NCBI GenBank assembly: GCA_032622095.1
Contig: CP136061.1
Location: 221,869,148-221,933,147, forward strand
Reading direction: 5' to 3'
DNA: 64,000 nt
Source of the DNA: Siphonodentalium dalli
Lineage: Eukaryota > Mollusca > Scaphopoda > Gadilida > Siphonodentaliidae
In this document: in pieces, positions 42,580-57,355 of the stretch
Position numbering within the stretch: the stretch's first letter is position 1
Layout of the letters: each line of letters starts with the position of its first letter
Notes under the pieces: generated by a model
What the model was told of the DNA's origin: nothing
Seen by the model: the letters and a program-made list of their open reading frames with translations, nothing else
The model's database searches: none
Made by a program: the position numbers and the translations under genes

Positions 42580-45500
42580 AGTATTGAAATGTTTGCCCAT
42601 ATGCTAGAAGCGGGTCCTCCGGAGGACCCGCTGTTAAACACACGGGGATTTCTCATACCGGTTTGGTGCCTTATATGGACAACTCTGCGACAGTGGGCCA
42701 TACAATATATGTACATGAGAGTCATAACACTTAGAAAGAAGCATTCTTGGGTTGATCCTGGCTCCAAAAGTCGAAATGTAGCCTATTGAAATTGTGCCCA
42801 TATGCTAGAAGCGGGTCCTCCGGAGGACCCGCTGTTAAACACACGGGGATTTCTCATACCGGTTTGGTGCCTTATATGGACAACTCTGCGACAGTGGGCC
42901 ATACAATATATGTACATGAGAGTCATAACACTTAGAAAGAAGCATTCTTGGATTGATCCTGGCTCCAAAAGTCGAAATGTAGCCTATTGAAATTGTGCCC
43001 ATATGCTAGAAGCGGGTCCTCCGGAGGACCAGCTTTTAAACACACGGGGATTTGTTATATCCGATCTGTAGCGTTATATCGGCAAATATGCGACAGTTGG
43101 CCATACAATATATGTACATGAGAGTCATACCACTTAGAAAGATGCATTCTTGGGTTGATCCTGGCTCCAAAAGTCGAAATATAGCCTATTGAAATTTTGC
43201 CCATATGCTAGAAGCGGGTCCTCCGGAGAACCCGCTGTTAAACACACGGGGATTTGTTATACCCGATATGTAGCGTTATATCGGCAAATATGCGACAGTG
43301 GGCCATACAATATATATACATGAGAGTCATAACACTTAGAAAGATGCATTCTTGGGTTGATCTTGGCTCCAAAAGTCGAAATGTAGCCTATTGAAATTGT
43401 GCCCATATGCTAGAAGCGGGTCCTCCGGAGGACCCGCTGTTAAACACACGGCGATTTCTTATACCGGTTTGGTGCCTTATATGGACAACTCTGCGACAGT
43501 GGGCCATACAATATATGTACATGAGAGTCATAACACTTAGAAAGATGCTTTCTTGGGTTGATCTTGACTCCAAAAGTCGAAATGTAGCTTATTGAAATTG
43601 TGCCCATATGCTAGAAGCGGGTCCTCCGGAGGACCAGCTTTTAAACACACGGGGATTTGTTATACCCGATCTGTAGCGTTATATCGGCAAATATGCGACA
43701 GTCGACCTTATACAATATATGTACATGGGAGCCATAACACTTAGAAAGATGCATTCTTGAGTTGATCCTGGCTCGAAAAGTCGAAATGTAGCTTATGGAA
43801 ATTGTGCCCATATGCTAGAAGCGGGTCCTCCGGAGGACCCGCTGTTAAACACACGGGGATTTCTCATACCGGTTTGGTGCCTTATATGGACAACTCTGCG
43901 ACAGTGGGCCATACAATATATGTACATGAGAGTCATACCACTTAGAAAGAAGCATTCTTGGGTTGATCCTGGCTCCAAAAGTCGAAATGTAGCCTATTGA
44001 AATTGTGCCCATATGCTAGAAGCGGGTCCTCCGGAGGACCAGCTTTTAAACACACGGGGATTTGTTATACCCGATCTGTAGCGTTATATCGGCAAATATG
44101 CGACAGTGGGCCATACAATATATGTACATGAGAGTCATACCACTTAGAAAGATGCATTCTTGGGTTGATCCTGGCTCCAAAAGTCGAAATATAGCCTATT
44201 GAAATTTTGCCCATATGCTAGAAGCGGGTCCTCCGGAGAACCCGCTGTTAAACACACGGGGATTTGTTATACCCGATATGTAGCGTTATATCGGCAAATA
44301 TGCGACAGTGGGCCATACAATATATATACATGAGAGTCATAACACTTAGAAAGATGCATTCTTGGGTTGATCTTGGCTCCAAAAGTCGAAATGTAGCCTA
44401 TTGAAATTGTGCCCATATGCTAGAAGCGGGTCCTCCGGAGGACACGCTGTTAAACACACGGCGATTTCTTATACCGGTTTGGTGCATTATATGGACAACT
44501 CTGCGACAGTGGGCCATACAATATATGTACATGAGAGTCATAACACTTAGAAAGATGCTTTCTTGGGTTGATTTTGACTCCAAAAGTCGAAATGTAGCTT
44601 ATTGAAATTGTGCCCATATGCTAGAAGCGGGTCCTCCGGAGGACCAGCTTTTAAACACACGGGGATTTGCTATACCCGATCTGTAGCGTTATATCGGCAA
44701 ATATGCGACAGTCGACCTTATACAATATATGTACATGGGAGCCATAACACTTAGAAAGATGCATTCTTGAGTTGATCCTGGCTCGAAAAGTCGAAATGTA
44801 GCTTATGGAAATTGTGCCCATATGCTAGAAGCGGGTCCTCCGGAGAACCCGCTGTTAAACACACGGCGATTTCTTATACCGGTTTGGTGCCTTATATCGA
44901 CAACTCTGCGACAGTGGGCCATACAATATATGTACATGAGAGTCATAACACTTAGAAAGATACATTCTTGGGTTGATCCTGGCTCCAAAAGTCGAAATAT
45001 AGCCTATTGAAATTTTGCCCATATGCTAGAAGCGGGTCCTCCGGAGGACCCGCTGTTAAACACACGGGGATTTGTTATACCCGATCTGTAGCGTTATATC
45101 GGCAAATATGCGACAGTGGGCCATACAATATATGTACATGAGAGTCATAACACTTAGAAAGATGCATTCTTGGGTGATCCTGGCTCCAAAAGTCGAAATA
45201 TAGCCTATTGAAATTGTGCCCATATGCTAGAAGCGGGTCCTCCGGAAGACCCGCTTTTAAACACACAGGGATTTGTTATACCCGATCTGTAGCGTTATAT
45301 CAGCAAATATGCGACAGTGGGCCATACAATATATGTACATGAGAGTCATAACACTTAGAAAGAAGCATTCTTGGGTTGATCCTGGCTCCAAAAGTCGAAA
45401 TGTAGCCTATTGAAATTGTGCCCATATGCTAGAAGCGGGTCCTCCGGAGGACCCGCTTTTAAACACACGGGGATTTGTTATACCCGATCTGTAGCGTTAT

Positions 45501-48500
45501 ATCAGCAAATATGCGACAGTGGGCCATACAATATATGTACATGAGAGTCATAACACTTAGAAAGAAGCATTATTGGGTTGATCCTGGCTCCAAAAGTCGA
45601 AATATAGCCTATTGAAATTGTGCCCATATGCTAGAAGCGGGTCCTCCGGAGGACCCGCTGTTAAACACACGGGGATTTCTCATACCGGTTTGGTGCCTTA
45701 TATGGACAACTCTGCGACAGTGGGCCATACAATATATGTACATGAGAGTCATAACACTTAGAAAGAAGCATTCTTGGGTTGATCCTGGCTCCAAAAGTCG
45801 AAATGTAGCCTATTGAAATTGTGCCCATATGCTAGAAGCGGGTCCTCCGGAGGACCCGCTGTTAAACACACGGGGATTTCTCATACCGGTTTGGTGCCTT
45901 ATATGGACAACTCTGCGACAGTGGGCCATACAATATATGTACATGAGAGTCATAACACTTAGAAAGAAGCATTCTTGGGTTGATCCTGGCTCCAAAAGTC
46001 GAAATGTAGCCTATTGAAATTGTGCCCATATGCTAGAAGCGGGTCCTCCGGAGGACCAGCTTTTAAACACACGGGGATTTGTTATACCCGATCTGTAGCG
46101 TTATATCGGCAAATATGCGACAGTGGGCCATACAATATATGTACATGGGAGTCATACCACTTAGAAAGATGCATTCTTGGGTTGATCCTGGCTCCAAAAG
46201 TCGAAATATAGCCTATTGAAATTTTGCCCATATGCTAGAAGCGGGTCCTCCGGAGAACCCGCTGTTAAACACACGGGGATTTGTTATACCCGATATGTAG
46301 CGTTATATCGGCAAATATGCGACAGTGGGCCATACAATATATATACATGAGAGTCATAACACTTAGAAAGATGCATTCTTGGGTTGATCTTGGCTCCAAA
46401 AGTCGAAATGTAGCCTATTGAAATTGTGCCCATATGCTAGAAGCGGGTCCTCCGGAGGACCCGCTGTTAAACACACGGCGATTTCTTATACCGGTTTGGT
46501 GCCTTATATGGACAACTCTGCGACAGTGGGCCATACAATATATGTACATGAGAGTCATAACACTTAGAAAGATGCTTTCTTGGGTTGATCTTGACTCCAA
46601 AAGTCGAAATGTAGCTTATTGAAATTGTGCCCATATGCTAGAAGCGGGTCCTCCGGAGGACCAGCTTTTAAACACACGGGGATTTGTTATACCCGATCTG
46701 TAGCGTTATATCGGCAAATATGCGACAGTCGACCTTATACAATATATGTACATGGGAGCCATAACACTTAGAAAGATGCATTCTTGAGTTGATCCTGGCT
46801 CGAAAAGTCGAAATGTAGCTTATGGAAATTGTGCCCATATGCTAGAAGCGGGTCCTCCGGAGGACCCGCTGTTAAACACACGGGGATTTCTCATACCGGT
46901 TTGGTGCCTTATATGGACAACTCTGCGACAGTGGGCCATACAATATATGTACATGAGAGTCATACCACTTAGAAAGAAGCATTCTTGGGTTGATCCTGGC
47001 TCCAAAAGTCGAAATGTAGCCTATTGAAATTGTGCCCATATGCTAGAAGCGGGTCCTCCGGAGGACCAGCTTTTAAACACACGGGGATTTGTTATACCCG
47101 ATCTGTAGCGTTATATCGGCAAATATGCGACAGTGGGCCATACAATATATGTACATGAGAGTCATACCACTTAGAAAGATGCATTCTTGGGTTGATCCTG
47201 GCTCCAAAAGTCGAAATATAGCCTATTGAAATTTTGCCCATATGCTAGAAGCGGGTCCTCCGGAGAACCCGCTGTTAAACACACGGGGATTTGTTATACC
47301 CGATATGTAGCGTTATATCGGCAAATATGCGACAGTGGGCCATACAATATATATACATGAGAGTCATAACACTTAGAAAGATGCATTCTTGGGTTGATCT
47401 TGGCTCCAAAAGTCGAAATGTAGCCTATTGAAATTGTGCCCATATGCTAGAAGCGGGTCCTCCGGAGGACACGCTGTTAAACACACGGCGATTTCTTATA
47501 CCGGTTTGGTGCATTATATGGACAACTCTGCGACAGTGGGCCATACAATATATGTACATGAGAGTCATAACACTTAGAAAGATGCTTTCTTGGGTTGATT
47601 TTGACTCCAAAAGTCGAAATGTAGCTTATTGAAATTGTGCCCATATGCTAGAAGCGGGTCCTCCGGAGGACCAGCTTTTAAACACACGGGGATTTGCTAT
47701 ACCCGATCTGTAGCGTTATATCGGCAAATATGCGACAGTCGACCTTATACAATATATGTACATGGGAGCCATAACACTTAGAAAGATGCATTCTTGAGTT
47801 GATCCTGGCTCGAAAAGTCGAAATGTAGCTTATGGAAATTGTGCCCATATGCTAGAAGCGGGTCCTCCGGAGAACCCGCTGTTAAACACACGGCGATTTC
47901 TTATACCGGTTTGGTGCCTTATATCGACAACTCTGCGACAGTGGGCCATACAATATATGTACATGAGAGTCATAACACTTAGAAAGATACATTCTTGGGT
48001 TGATCCTGGCTCCAAAAGTCGAAATATAGCCTATTGAAATTTTGCCCATATGCTAGAAGCGGGTCCTCCGGAGGACCCGCTGTTAAACACACGGGGATTT
48101 GTTATACCCGATCTGTAGCGTTATATCGGCAAATATGCGACAGTGGGCCATACAATATATGTACATGAGAGTCATAACACTTAGAAAGATGCATTCTTGG
48201 GTGATCCTGGCTCCAAAAGTCGAAATATAGCCTATTGAAATTGTGCCCATATGCTAGAAGCGGGTCCTCCGGAAGACCCGCTTTTAAACACACAGGGATT
48301 TGTTATACCCGATCTGTAGCGTTATATCAGCAAATATGCGACAGTGGGCCATACAATATATGTACATGAGAGTCATAACACTTAGAAAGAAGCATTCTTG
48401 GGTTGATCCTGGCTCCAAAAGTCGAAATGTAGCCTATTGAAATTGTGCCCATATGCTAGAAGCGGGTCCTCCGGAGGACCCGCTTTTAAACACACGGGGA

Positions 48501-48634
48501 TTTGTTATACCCGATCTGTAGCGTTATATCAGCAAATATGCGACAGTGGGCCATACAATATATGTACATGAGAGTCATAACACTTAGAAAGAAGCATTAT
48601 TGGGTTGATCCTGGCTCCAAAAGTCGAAATATAG
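42580..48634 (+). repeat. higher-order repeat: two 3,027-bp blocks of 15 monomers
   Basis: Variant monomers recur at exactly 3,027-bp spacing: 42783/45810, 43388/46415, 43793/46820, 44398/47425, 44803/47830 and 45075/48102. This gives two near-identical tandem blocks. A similar 3,027-bp relation links 50657/53684, 50929/53956, 51867/54894 and 52472/55499. Confidence 0.85.
45628..45670. repeat. 24-bp perfect palindrome, example monomer
   Basis: In intact monomers the bases from 'agcgggtc' through 'ctccggag' to 'gacccgct' read identically on both strands. The example spans about 45636-45659. Many monomers keep it perfectly. Others carry 'ggagaacccgct' or 'ggaccagct', which break one or two pairs. 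Confidence 0.9.
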
Positions 48635-51600
48635 CCTATTGAAATTGTGCCCATATGCTAGAAGCGGGTCCTCCGGAGGACCCGCTGTTAAACACACGGG
48701 GATTTCTCATACCGGTTTGGTGCCTTATATGGACAACTCTGCGACAGTGGGCCATACAATATATGTACATGAGAGTCATAACACTTAGAAAGAAGCATTC
48801 TTGGGTTGATCCTGGCTCCAAAAGTCGAAATGTAGCCTATTGAAATTGTGCCCATATGCTAGAAGCGGGTCCTCCGGAGGACCAGCTTTTAAACACAAGG
48901 GGATTTGTTATACCCGATCTGTAGCGTTATATCGGCAAATATGCGACAGTGGGCCATACAATATATGTACATGAGAGTCATACCACTTAGAAAGATGCAT
49001 TCTTGGGTTGATCCTGGCTCCAAAAGTCGAAATATAGCCTATTGAAATTTTGCCCATATGCTAGAAGCGGGTCCTCCGGAGAACCCGCTTTTAAACACAC
49101 GGGGATTTGTTATACCCGATCTGTAGCGTTATATCGGCAAATATGCGACAGTCGACCTTATACAATATATGTACATGGGAGCCATAACACTTAGAAAGAT
49201 GCATTCTTGAGTTGATCCTGGCTCGAAAAGTCGAAATGTAGCCTATTGAAATTGTGCCCATATGCTAGAAGCGGGTCCTCCGGAGAACCCGCTGTTAAAC
49301 ACACGGCGATTTCTTATACCGGTTTGGTGCCTTATATCGACAACTCTGCGACAGTGGGCCATACAATATATGTACATGAGAGTCATAACACTTAGAAAGA
49401 TACATTCTTGGGTTGATCCTGGCTCCAAAAGTCGAAATATAGCCCATTGAAATTTTGCCCATATGCTAGAAGCGGGTCCTCCGGAGGACCCGCTGTTAAA
49501 CACACGGGGATTTGTTATACCCGATCTGTAGCGTTATATCGGCAAATATGCGACAGTGGGCCATACAATATATGTACATGAGAGTCATAACACTTAGAAA
49601 GATGCATTCTTGGGTTGATCCTGGCTCCAAAAGTCGAAATATAGCCTATTGAAATTGTGCCCATATGCTAGAAGCGGGTCCTCCGGAAGACCCGCTTTTA
49701 AACACACGGGGATTTGTTATACCCGATCTGTAGCGTTATATCAGCAAATATGCGACAGTGGGCCATACAATATATGTACATGAGAGTCATAACACTTAGA
49801 AAGAAGCATTCTTGGGTTGATCCTGGCTCCAAAAGTCGAAATGTAGCCTATTGAAATTGTGCCCATATGCTAGAAGCGGGTCCTCCGGAGGACCCGCTTT
49901 TAAACACACGGGGATTTGTTATACCCGATCTGTAGCGTTATATCAGCAAATATGCGACAGTGGGCCATACAATATATGTACATGAGAGTCATAACACTTA
50001 GAAAGAAGCATTATTGGGTTGATCCTGGCTCCAAAAGTCGAAATATAACCTATTGAAATTGTGCCCATATGCTAGAAGCGGGTCCTCCGGAGGACCCGCT
50101 GTTAAACACACGGGGATTTCTCATACCGGTTTGGTGTCTTATATGGACAACTCTGCGACAGAGGGCCATACAATATATGTACATGAGAGTCATAACACTT
50201 AGAAAGAAGCATTCTTGGGTTGATCCTGGCTCCAAAAGTCGAAATGTAGCCTATTGAAATTGTGCCCATATGCTAGAAGCGGGTCCTCCGGAGGACCAGC
50301 TTTTAAACACACGGGGATTTGTTATACCCGATCTGTAGCGTTATATCGGCAAATATGCGACAGTGGGCCATACAATATATGTACATGAGAGTCATACCAC
50401 TTAGAAAGATGCATTCTTGGGTTGATCCTGGCTCCAAAAGTCGAAATATAGCCTATTGAAATTTTGCCCATATGCTAGAAGCGGGTCCTCCGGAGAACCC
50501 GCTTTTAAACACACGGGGATTTGTTATACCCGATCTGTAGCGTTATATCGGCAAATATGCGACAGTCGACCTTATACAATATATGTACATGGGAGCCATA
50601 ACACTTAGAAAGATGCATTCTTGAGTTGATCCTGGCTCGAAAAGTCGAAATGTAGCTTATGGAAATTGTGCCCATATGCTAGAAGCGGGTCCTCCGGAGA
50701 ACCCGCTGTTAAACACACGGCGATTTCTTATACCGGTTTGGTGCCTTATATCGACAACTCTGCGACAGTGGGCCATACAATATATGTACATGAGAGTCAT
50801 AACACTTAGAAAGATACATTCTTGGGTTGATCCTGGCTCCAAAAGTCGAAATATAGCCTATTGAAATTTTGCCCATATGCTAGAAGCGGGTCCTCCGGAG
50901 GACCCGCTGTTAAACACACGGGGATTTGTTATACCCGATCTGTAGCGTTATATCGGCAAATATGCGACAGTGGGCCATACAATATATGTACATGAGAGTC
51001 ATAACACTTAGAAAGATGCATTCTTGGGTGATCCTGGCTCCAAAAGTCGAAATATAGCCTATTGAAATTGTGCCCATATGCTAGAAGCGGGTCCTCCGGA
51101 AGACCCGCTTTTAAACACACAGGGATTTGTTATACCCGATCTGTAGCGTTATATCAGCAAATATGCGACAGTGGGCCATACAATATATGTACATGAGAGT
51201 CATAACACTTAGAAAGAAGCATTCTTGGGTTGATCCTGGCTCCAAAAGTCGAAATGTAGCCTATTGAAATTGTGCCCATATGCTAGAAGCGGGTCCTCCG
51301 GAGGACCAGCTTTTAAACACACGGGGATTTGTTATACCCGATCTGTAGCGTTATATCGGCAAATATGCGACAGTGGGCCATACAATATATGTACATGAGA
51401 GTCATACCACTTAGAAAGATGCATTCTTGGGTTGATCCTGGCTCCAAAAGTCGAAATATAGCCTATTGAAATTTTGCCCATATGCTAGAAGCGGGTCCTC
51501 CAGAGAACCCGCTGTTAAACACACGGGGATTTGTTATAACCGATCTGTAGCGTTATATCGGCAAATATGCGACAGTGGGCCATACAATATATATACATGA

Positions 51601-54600
51601 GAGTCATAACACTTAGAAAGATGCATTCTTGGGTTGATCCTGGCTCCAAAAGTCGAAATGTAGCCTATTGAAATTGTGCCCATATGCTAGAAGCGGGTCC
51701 TCCGGAGGACCCGCTTTTAAACACACGGGGATTTGTTATACCCGATCTGTAGCGTTATATCAGCAAATATGCGACAGTGGGCCATACAATATATGTACAT
51801 GAGAGTCATAACACTTAGAAAGAAGCATTATTGGGTTGATCCTGGCTCCAAAAGTCGAAATATAGCCTATTGAAATTGTGCCCATATGCTAGAAGCGGGT
51901 CCTCCGGAGGACCCGCTGTTAAACACACGGGGATTTCTCATACCGGTTTGGTGCCTTATATGGACAACTCTGCGACAGTGGGCCATACAATATATGTACA
52001 TGAGAGTCATAACACTTAGAAAGAAGCATTCTTGGGTTGATCCTGGCTCCAAAAGTCGAAATGTAGCCTATTGAAATTGTGCCCATATGCTAGAAGCGGG
52101 TCCTCCGGAGGACCAGCTTTTAAACACACGGGGATTTGTTATACCCGATCTGTAGCGTTATATCGGCAAATATGCGACAGTGGGCCATACAATATATGTA
52201 CATGAGAGTCATACCACTTAGAAAGATGCATTCTTGGGTTGATCCTGGCTCCAAAAGTCGAAATATAGCCTATTGAAATTTTGCCCATATGCTAGAAGCG
52301 GGTCCTCCGGAGAACCCGCTGTTAAACACACGGGGATTTGTTATACCCGATATGTAGCGTTATATCGGCAAATATGCGACAGTGGGCCATACAATATATA
52401 TACATGAGAGTCATAACACTTAGAAAGATGCATTCTTGGGTTGATCTTGGCTCCAAAAGTCGAAATGTAGCCTATTGAAATTGTGCCCATATGCTAGAAG
52501 CGGGTCCTCCGGAGGACCCGCTGTTAAACACACGGCGATTTCTTATACCGGTTTGGTGCCTTATATCGACAACTCTGCGACAGTGGGCCATACAATATAT
52601 GTACATGAGAGTCATAACACTTAGAAAGATGCTTTCTTGGGTTGATCTTGACTCCAAAAGTCGAAATGTAGCCTATTGAAATTGTGCCCATATGCTAGAA
52701 GCGGGTCCTCCGGAGGACCAGCTTTTAAACACACGGGGATTTGTTATACCCGATCTGTAGCGTTATATCGGCAAATATGCGACAGTGGGCCATACAATAT
52801 ATGTACATGAGAGTCATAACACTTAGAAAGATGCATTCTTGGGTGATCCTGGCTCCAAAAGTCGAAATATAGCCTATTGAAATTGTGCCCATATGCTAGA
52901 AGCGGGTCCTCCGGAAGACCCGCTTTTAAACACACGGGGATTTGTTATACCCGATCTGTAGCGTTATATCAGCAAATATGCGACAGTGGGCCATACAATA
53001 TATGTACATGAGAGTCATAACACTTAGAAAGAAGCATTCTTGGGTTGATCCTGGCTCCAAAAGTCGAAATGTAGCCTATTGAAATTGTGCCCATATGCTA
53101 GAAGCGGGTCCTCCGGAGGACCCGCTTTTAAACACACGGGGATTTGTTATACCCGATCTGTAGCGTTATATCAGCAAATATGCGACAGTGGGCCATACAA
53201 TATATGTACATGAGAGTCATAACACTTAGAAAGAAGCATTATTGGGTTGATCCTGGCTCCAAAAGTCGAAATATAACCTATTGAAATTGTGCCCATATGC
53301 TAGAAGCGGGTCCTCCGGAGGACCAGCTTTTAAACACACGGGGATTTGTTATACCCGATCTGTAGCGTTATATCGGCAAATATGCGACAGTGGGCCATAC
53401 AATATATGTACATGAGAGTCATACCACTTAGAAAGATGCATTCTTGGGTTGATCCTGGCTCCAAAAGTCGAAATATAGCCTATTGAAATTTTGCCCATAT
53501 GCTAGAAGCGGGTCCTCCGGAGAACCCGCTTTTAAACACACGGGGATTTGTTATACCCGATCTGTAGCGTTATATCGGCAAATATGCGACAGTCGACCTT
53601 ATACAATATATGTACATGGGAGCCATAACACTTAGAAAGATGCATTCTTGAGTTGATCCTGGCTCGAAAAGTCGAAATGTAGCTTATGGAAATTGTGCCC
53701 ATATGCTAGAAGCGGGTCCTCCGGAGAACCCGCTGTTAAACACACGGCGATTTCTTATACCGGTTTTGTGCCTTATATCGACAACTCTGCGACAGTGGGC
53801 CATACAATATATGTACATGAGAGTCATAACACTTAGAAAGATACATTCTTGGGTTGATCCTGGCTCCAAAAGTCGAAATATAGCCTATTGAAATTTTGCC
53901 CATATGCTAGAAGCGGGTCCTCCGGAGGACCCGCTGTTAAACACACGGGGATTTGTTATACCCGATCTGTAGCGTTATATCGGCAAATATGTGACAGTGG
54001 GCCATACAATATATGTACATGAGAGTCATAACACTTAGAAAGATGCATTCTTGGGTGATCCTGGCTCCAAAAGTCGAAATATAGCCTATTGAAATTGTGC
54101 CCATATGCTAGAAGCGGGTCCTCCGGAAGACCCGCTTTTAAACACACGGGGATTTGTTATACCCGATCTGTAGCGTTATATCAGCAAATATGCGACAGTG
54201 GGCCATACAATATATGTACATGAGAGACATAACACTTAGAAAGAAGCATTCTTGGGTTGATCCTGGCTCCAAAAGTCGAAATGTAGCCTATTGAAATTGT
54301 GCCCATATGCTAGAAGCGGGTCCTCCGGAGGACCAGCTTTTAAACACACGGGGATTTGTTATACCCGATCTGTAGCGTTATATCGGCAAATATGCGACAG
54401 TGGGCCATACAATATATGTACATGAGAGTCATACCACTTAGAAAGATGCATTCTTGGGTTGATCCTGGCTCCAAAAGTCGAAATATAGCCTATTGAAATT
54501 TTGCCCATATGCTAGAAGCGGGTCCTCCAGAGAACCCGCTGTTAAACACACGGGGATTTGTTATACCCGATCTGTAGCGTTATATCGGCAAATATGCGAC

Positions 54601-57355
54601 AGTGGGCCATACAATATATATACATGAGAGTCATAACACTTAGAAAGATGCATTCTTGGGTTGATCCTGGCTCCAAAAGTCGAAATGTAGCCTATTGAAA
54701 TTGTGCCCATATGCTAGAAGCGGGTCCTCCGGAGGACCCGCTTTTAAACACACGGGGATTTGTTATACCCGATATGTAGCGTTATATCAGCAAATATGCG
54801 ACAGTGGGCCATACAATATATGTACATGAGAGTCATAACACTTAGAAAGAAGCATTATTGGGTTGATCCTGGCTCCAAAAGTCGAAATATAGCCTATTGA
54901 AATTGTGCCCATATGCTAGAAGCGGGTCCTCCGGAGGACCCGCTGTTAAACACACGGGGATTTCTCATACCGGTTTGGTGCCTTATATGGACAACTCTGC
55001 GACAGTGGGCCATACAATATATGTACATGAGAGTCATAACACTTAGAAAGAAGCATTCTTGGGTTGATCCTGGCTCCAAAAGTCGAAATGTAGCCTATTG
55101 AAATTGTGCCCATATGCTAGAAGCGGGTCCTCCGGAGGACCAGCTTTTAAACACACGGGGATTTGTTATACCCGATCTGTAGCGTTATATCGGCAAATAT
55201 GCGACAGTGGGCCATACAATATATGTACATGAGAGTCATACCACTTAGAAAGATGCATTCTTGGGTTGATCCTGGCTCCAAAAGTCGAAATATAGCCTAT
55301 TGAAATTTTGCCCATATGCTAGAAGCGGGTCCTCCGGAGAACCCGCTGTTAAACACACGGGGATTTGTTATACCCGATATGTAGCGTTATATCGGCAAAT
55401 ATGCGACAGTGGGCCATACAATATATATACATGAGAGTCATAACACTTAGAAAGATGCATTCTTGGGTTGATCTTGGCTCCAAAAGTCGAAATGTAGCCT
55501 ATTGAAATTGTGCCCATATGCTAGAAGCGGGTCCTCCGGAGGACCCGCTGTTAAACACACGGCGATTTCTTATACCGGTTTGGTGCCTTATATCGACAAC
55601 TCTGCGACAGTGGGCCATACAATATATGTACATGAGAGTCATAACACTTAGAAAGATGCTTTCTTGGGTTGATCTTGACTCCAAAAGTCGAAATGTAGCC
55701 TATTGAAATTGTGCCCATATGCTAGAAGCGGGTCCTCCGGAGGACCAGCTTTTAAACACACGGGGATTTGTTATACCCGATCTGTAGCGTTATATCGGCA
55801 AATATGCGACAGTCGACCTTATACAATATATGTACATGGGAGCCATAACACTTAGAAAGATGCATTCTTGAGTTGATCCTGGCTCGAAAAGTCGAAATGT
55901 AGCTTATGGAAATTGTGCCCATATGCTAGGAGCGGGTCCACCGGAGAACCCGCTGTTAAACACACGGCGATTTCTTATACCGGTTTGGTGCCTTATATCG
56001 ACAACTCTGCGAAGGTGGGCCATACAATATATGTACATGAGAGTCATAACACTTAGAAAGATACATTCTTGGGTTGATCCTGGCTCCAAAAGTCGAAATA
56101 TAGCCTATTGAAATTTTGCCCATATGCTAGAAGCGGGTCCTCCGGAGGACCCGCTGTTAAACACACGGGGATTTGTTATACCCGATCTGTAGCGTTATAT
56201 CGGCAAATATGCGACAGTGGGCCATACAATATATGTACATGAGAGTCATAACACTTAGAAAGATGCATTCTTGGGTGATCCTGGCTCCAAAAGTCGAAAT
56301 ATAGCCTATTGAAATTGTGCCCATATGCTAGAAGCGGGTCCTCCGGAAGACCCGCTTTTAAACACACGGGGATTTGTTATACCCGATCTGTAGCGTTATA
56401 TCAGCAAATATGCGACAGTGGGCCATACAATATATGTACATGAGAGTCATAACACTTAGAAAGAAGCATTCTTGGGTTGATCCTGGCTCCAAAAGTCGAA
56501 ATGTAGCCTATTGAAATTGTGCCCATATGCTAGAAGCGGGTCCTCCGGAGGACCAGCTTTTAAACACACGGGGATTTGTTATACCCGATCTGTAGCGTTA
56601 TATCGGCAAATATTCGACAATGGGCCATACAATATATGTACATGAGAGTCATACCACTTAGAAAGATGCATTCTTGGGTTGATCCTGGCTCCAAAAGTCG
56701 AAATATAGCCTATTGAAATTTTGCCCATATGCTAGAAGCGGGTCCTCCGGAGAACCCGCTGTTAAACACACGGGGATTTGTTATACCCGATATGTAGCGT
56801 TATATCGGCAAATATGCGACAGTGGGCCATACAATATATATACATGAGAGTCATAACACTTAGAAAGATGCATTCTTGGGTTGATCTTGGCTCCAAAAGT
56901 CGAAATGTAGCCTATTGAAATTGTGCCCATATGCTAGAAGCGGGTCCTCCGGAGGACCCGCTGTTAAACACACGGCGATTTCTTATACCGGTTTGGTGCC
57001 TTATATCGACAACTCTGCGACAGTGGGCCATACAATATATGTACATGAGAGTCATAACACTTAGAAAGAAGCATTCTTGGGTTGATCCTGGCTCCAAAAG
57101 TCGAAATGTAGCCTATTGAAATTGTGCCCATATGCTAGAAGCGGGTCCTCCGGAGGACCCGCTGTTAAACACACGGGGATTTCTCATACCGGTTTGGTGC
57201 CTTATATGGACAACTCTGCGACAGTGGGCCATACAATATATGTACATGAGAGTCATAACACTTAGAAAGATACATTCTTGGGTTGATCCTGGCTCCAAAA
57301 GTCGAAATATAATCTATTGAAATTTTGCCCATATGCTAGAAGCGGGTCCTCCGGA

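Larger units (their letters stand above)
40906..57355 (+). repeat. satellite array, about 81 monomers of about 202 bp
   Basis: Each monomer contains, in order, 'cttagaaagatgcattcttg', 'ggctccaaaagtcgaaat', 'tgcccatatgctagaagc', a palindrome around gtcctccggaggac, 'aaacacacgggga', and one of two alternative parts: 'cccgatctgtagcgttatat' or 'ccggtttggtgccttatat'. A third type in 40906-42600 has 'cagtagatgtatacggga'. Monomers are 201-203 bp. The first 1.7 kb is diverse; 42.6-57.3 kb is homogeneous and arranged in higher-order blocks. Open frames of 61-62 codons on both strands recur with the monomer and are not genes. Confidence 0.95.

Noticed and set aside
41370-57320. Dozens of 61-63-codon frames on both strands recurring through the array
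   Set aside because: They follow one satellite monomer type, appear on both strands of the same bases, and change with neutral-looking differences. They are shadows of the repeat.
40906-57355. CRISPR-like array
   Set aside because: Repeats are directly adjacent with no unique spacers, the unit is 202 bp, and the context is eukaryotic.
40906-57355. Hammerhead ribozyme in the satellite monomer
   Set aside because: I looked for the ctgatga and gaaa core strands around the palindrome and did not find the required combination.
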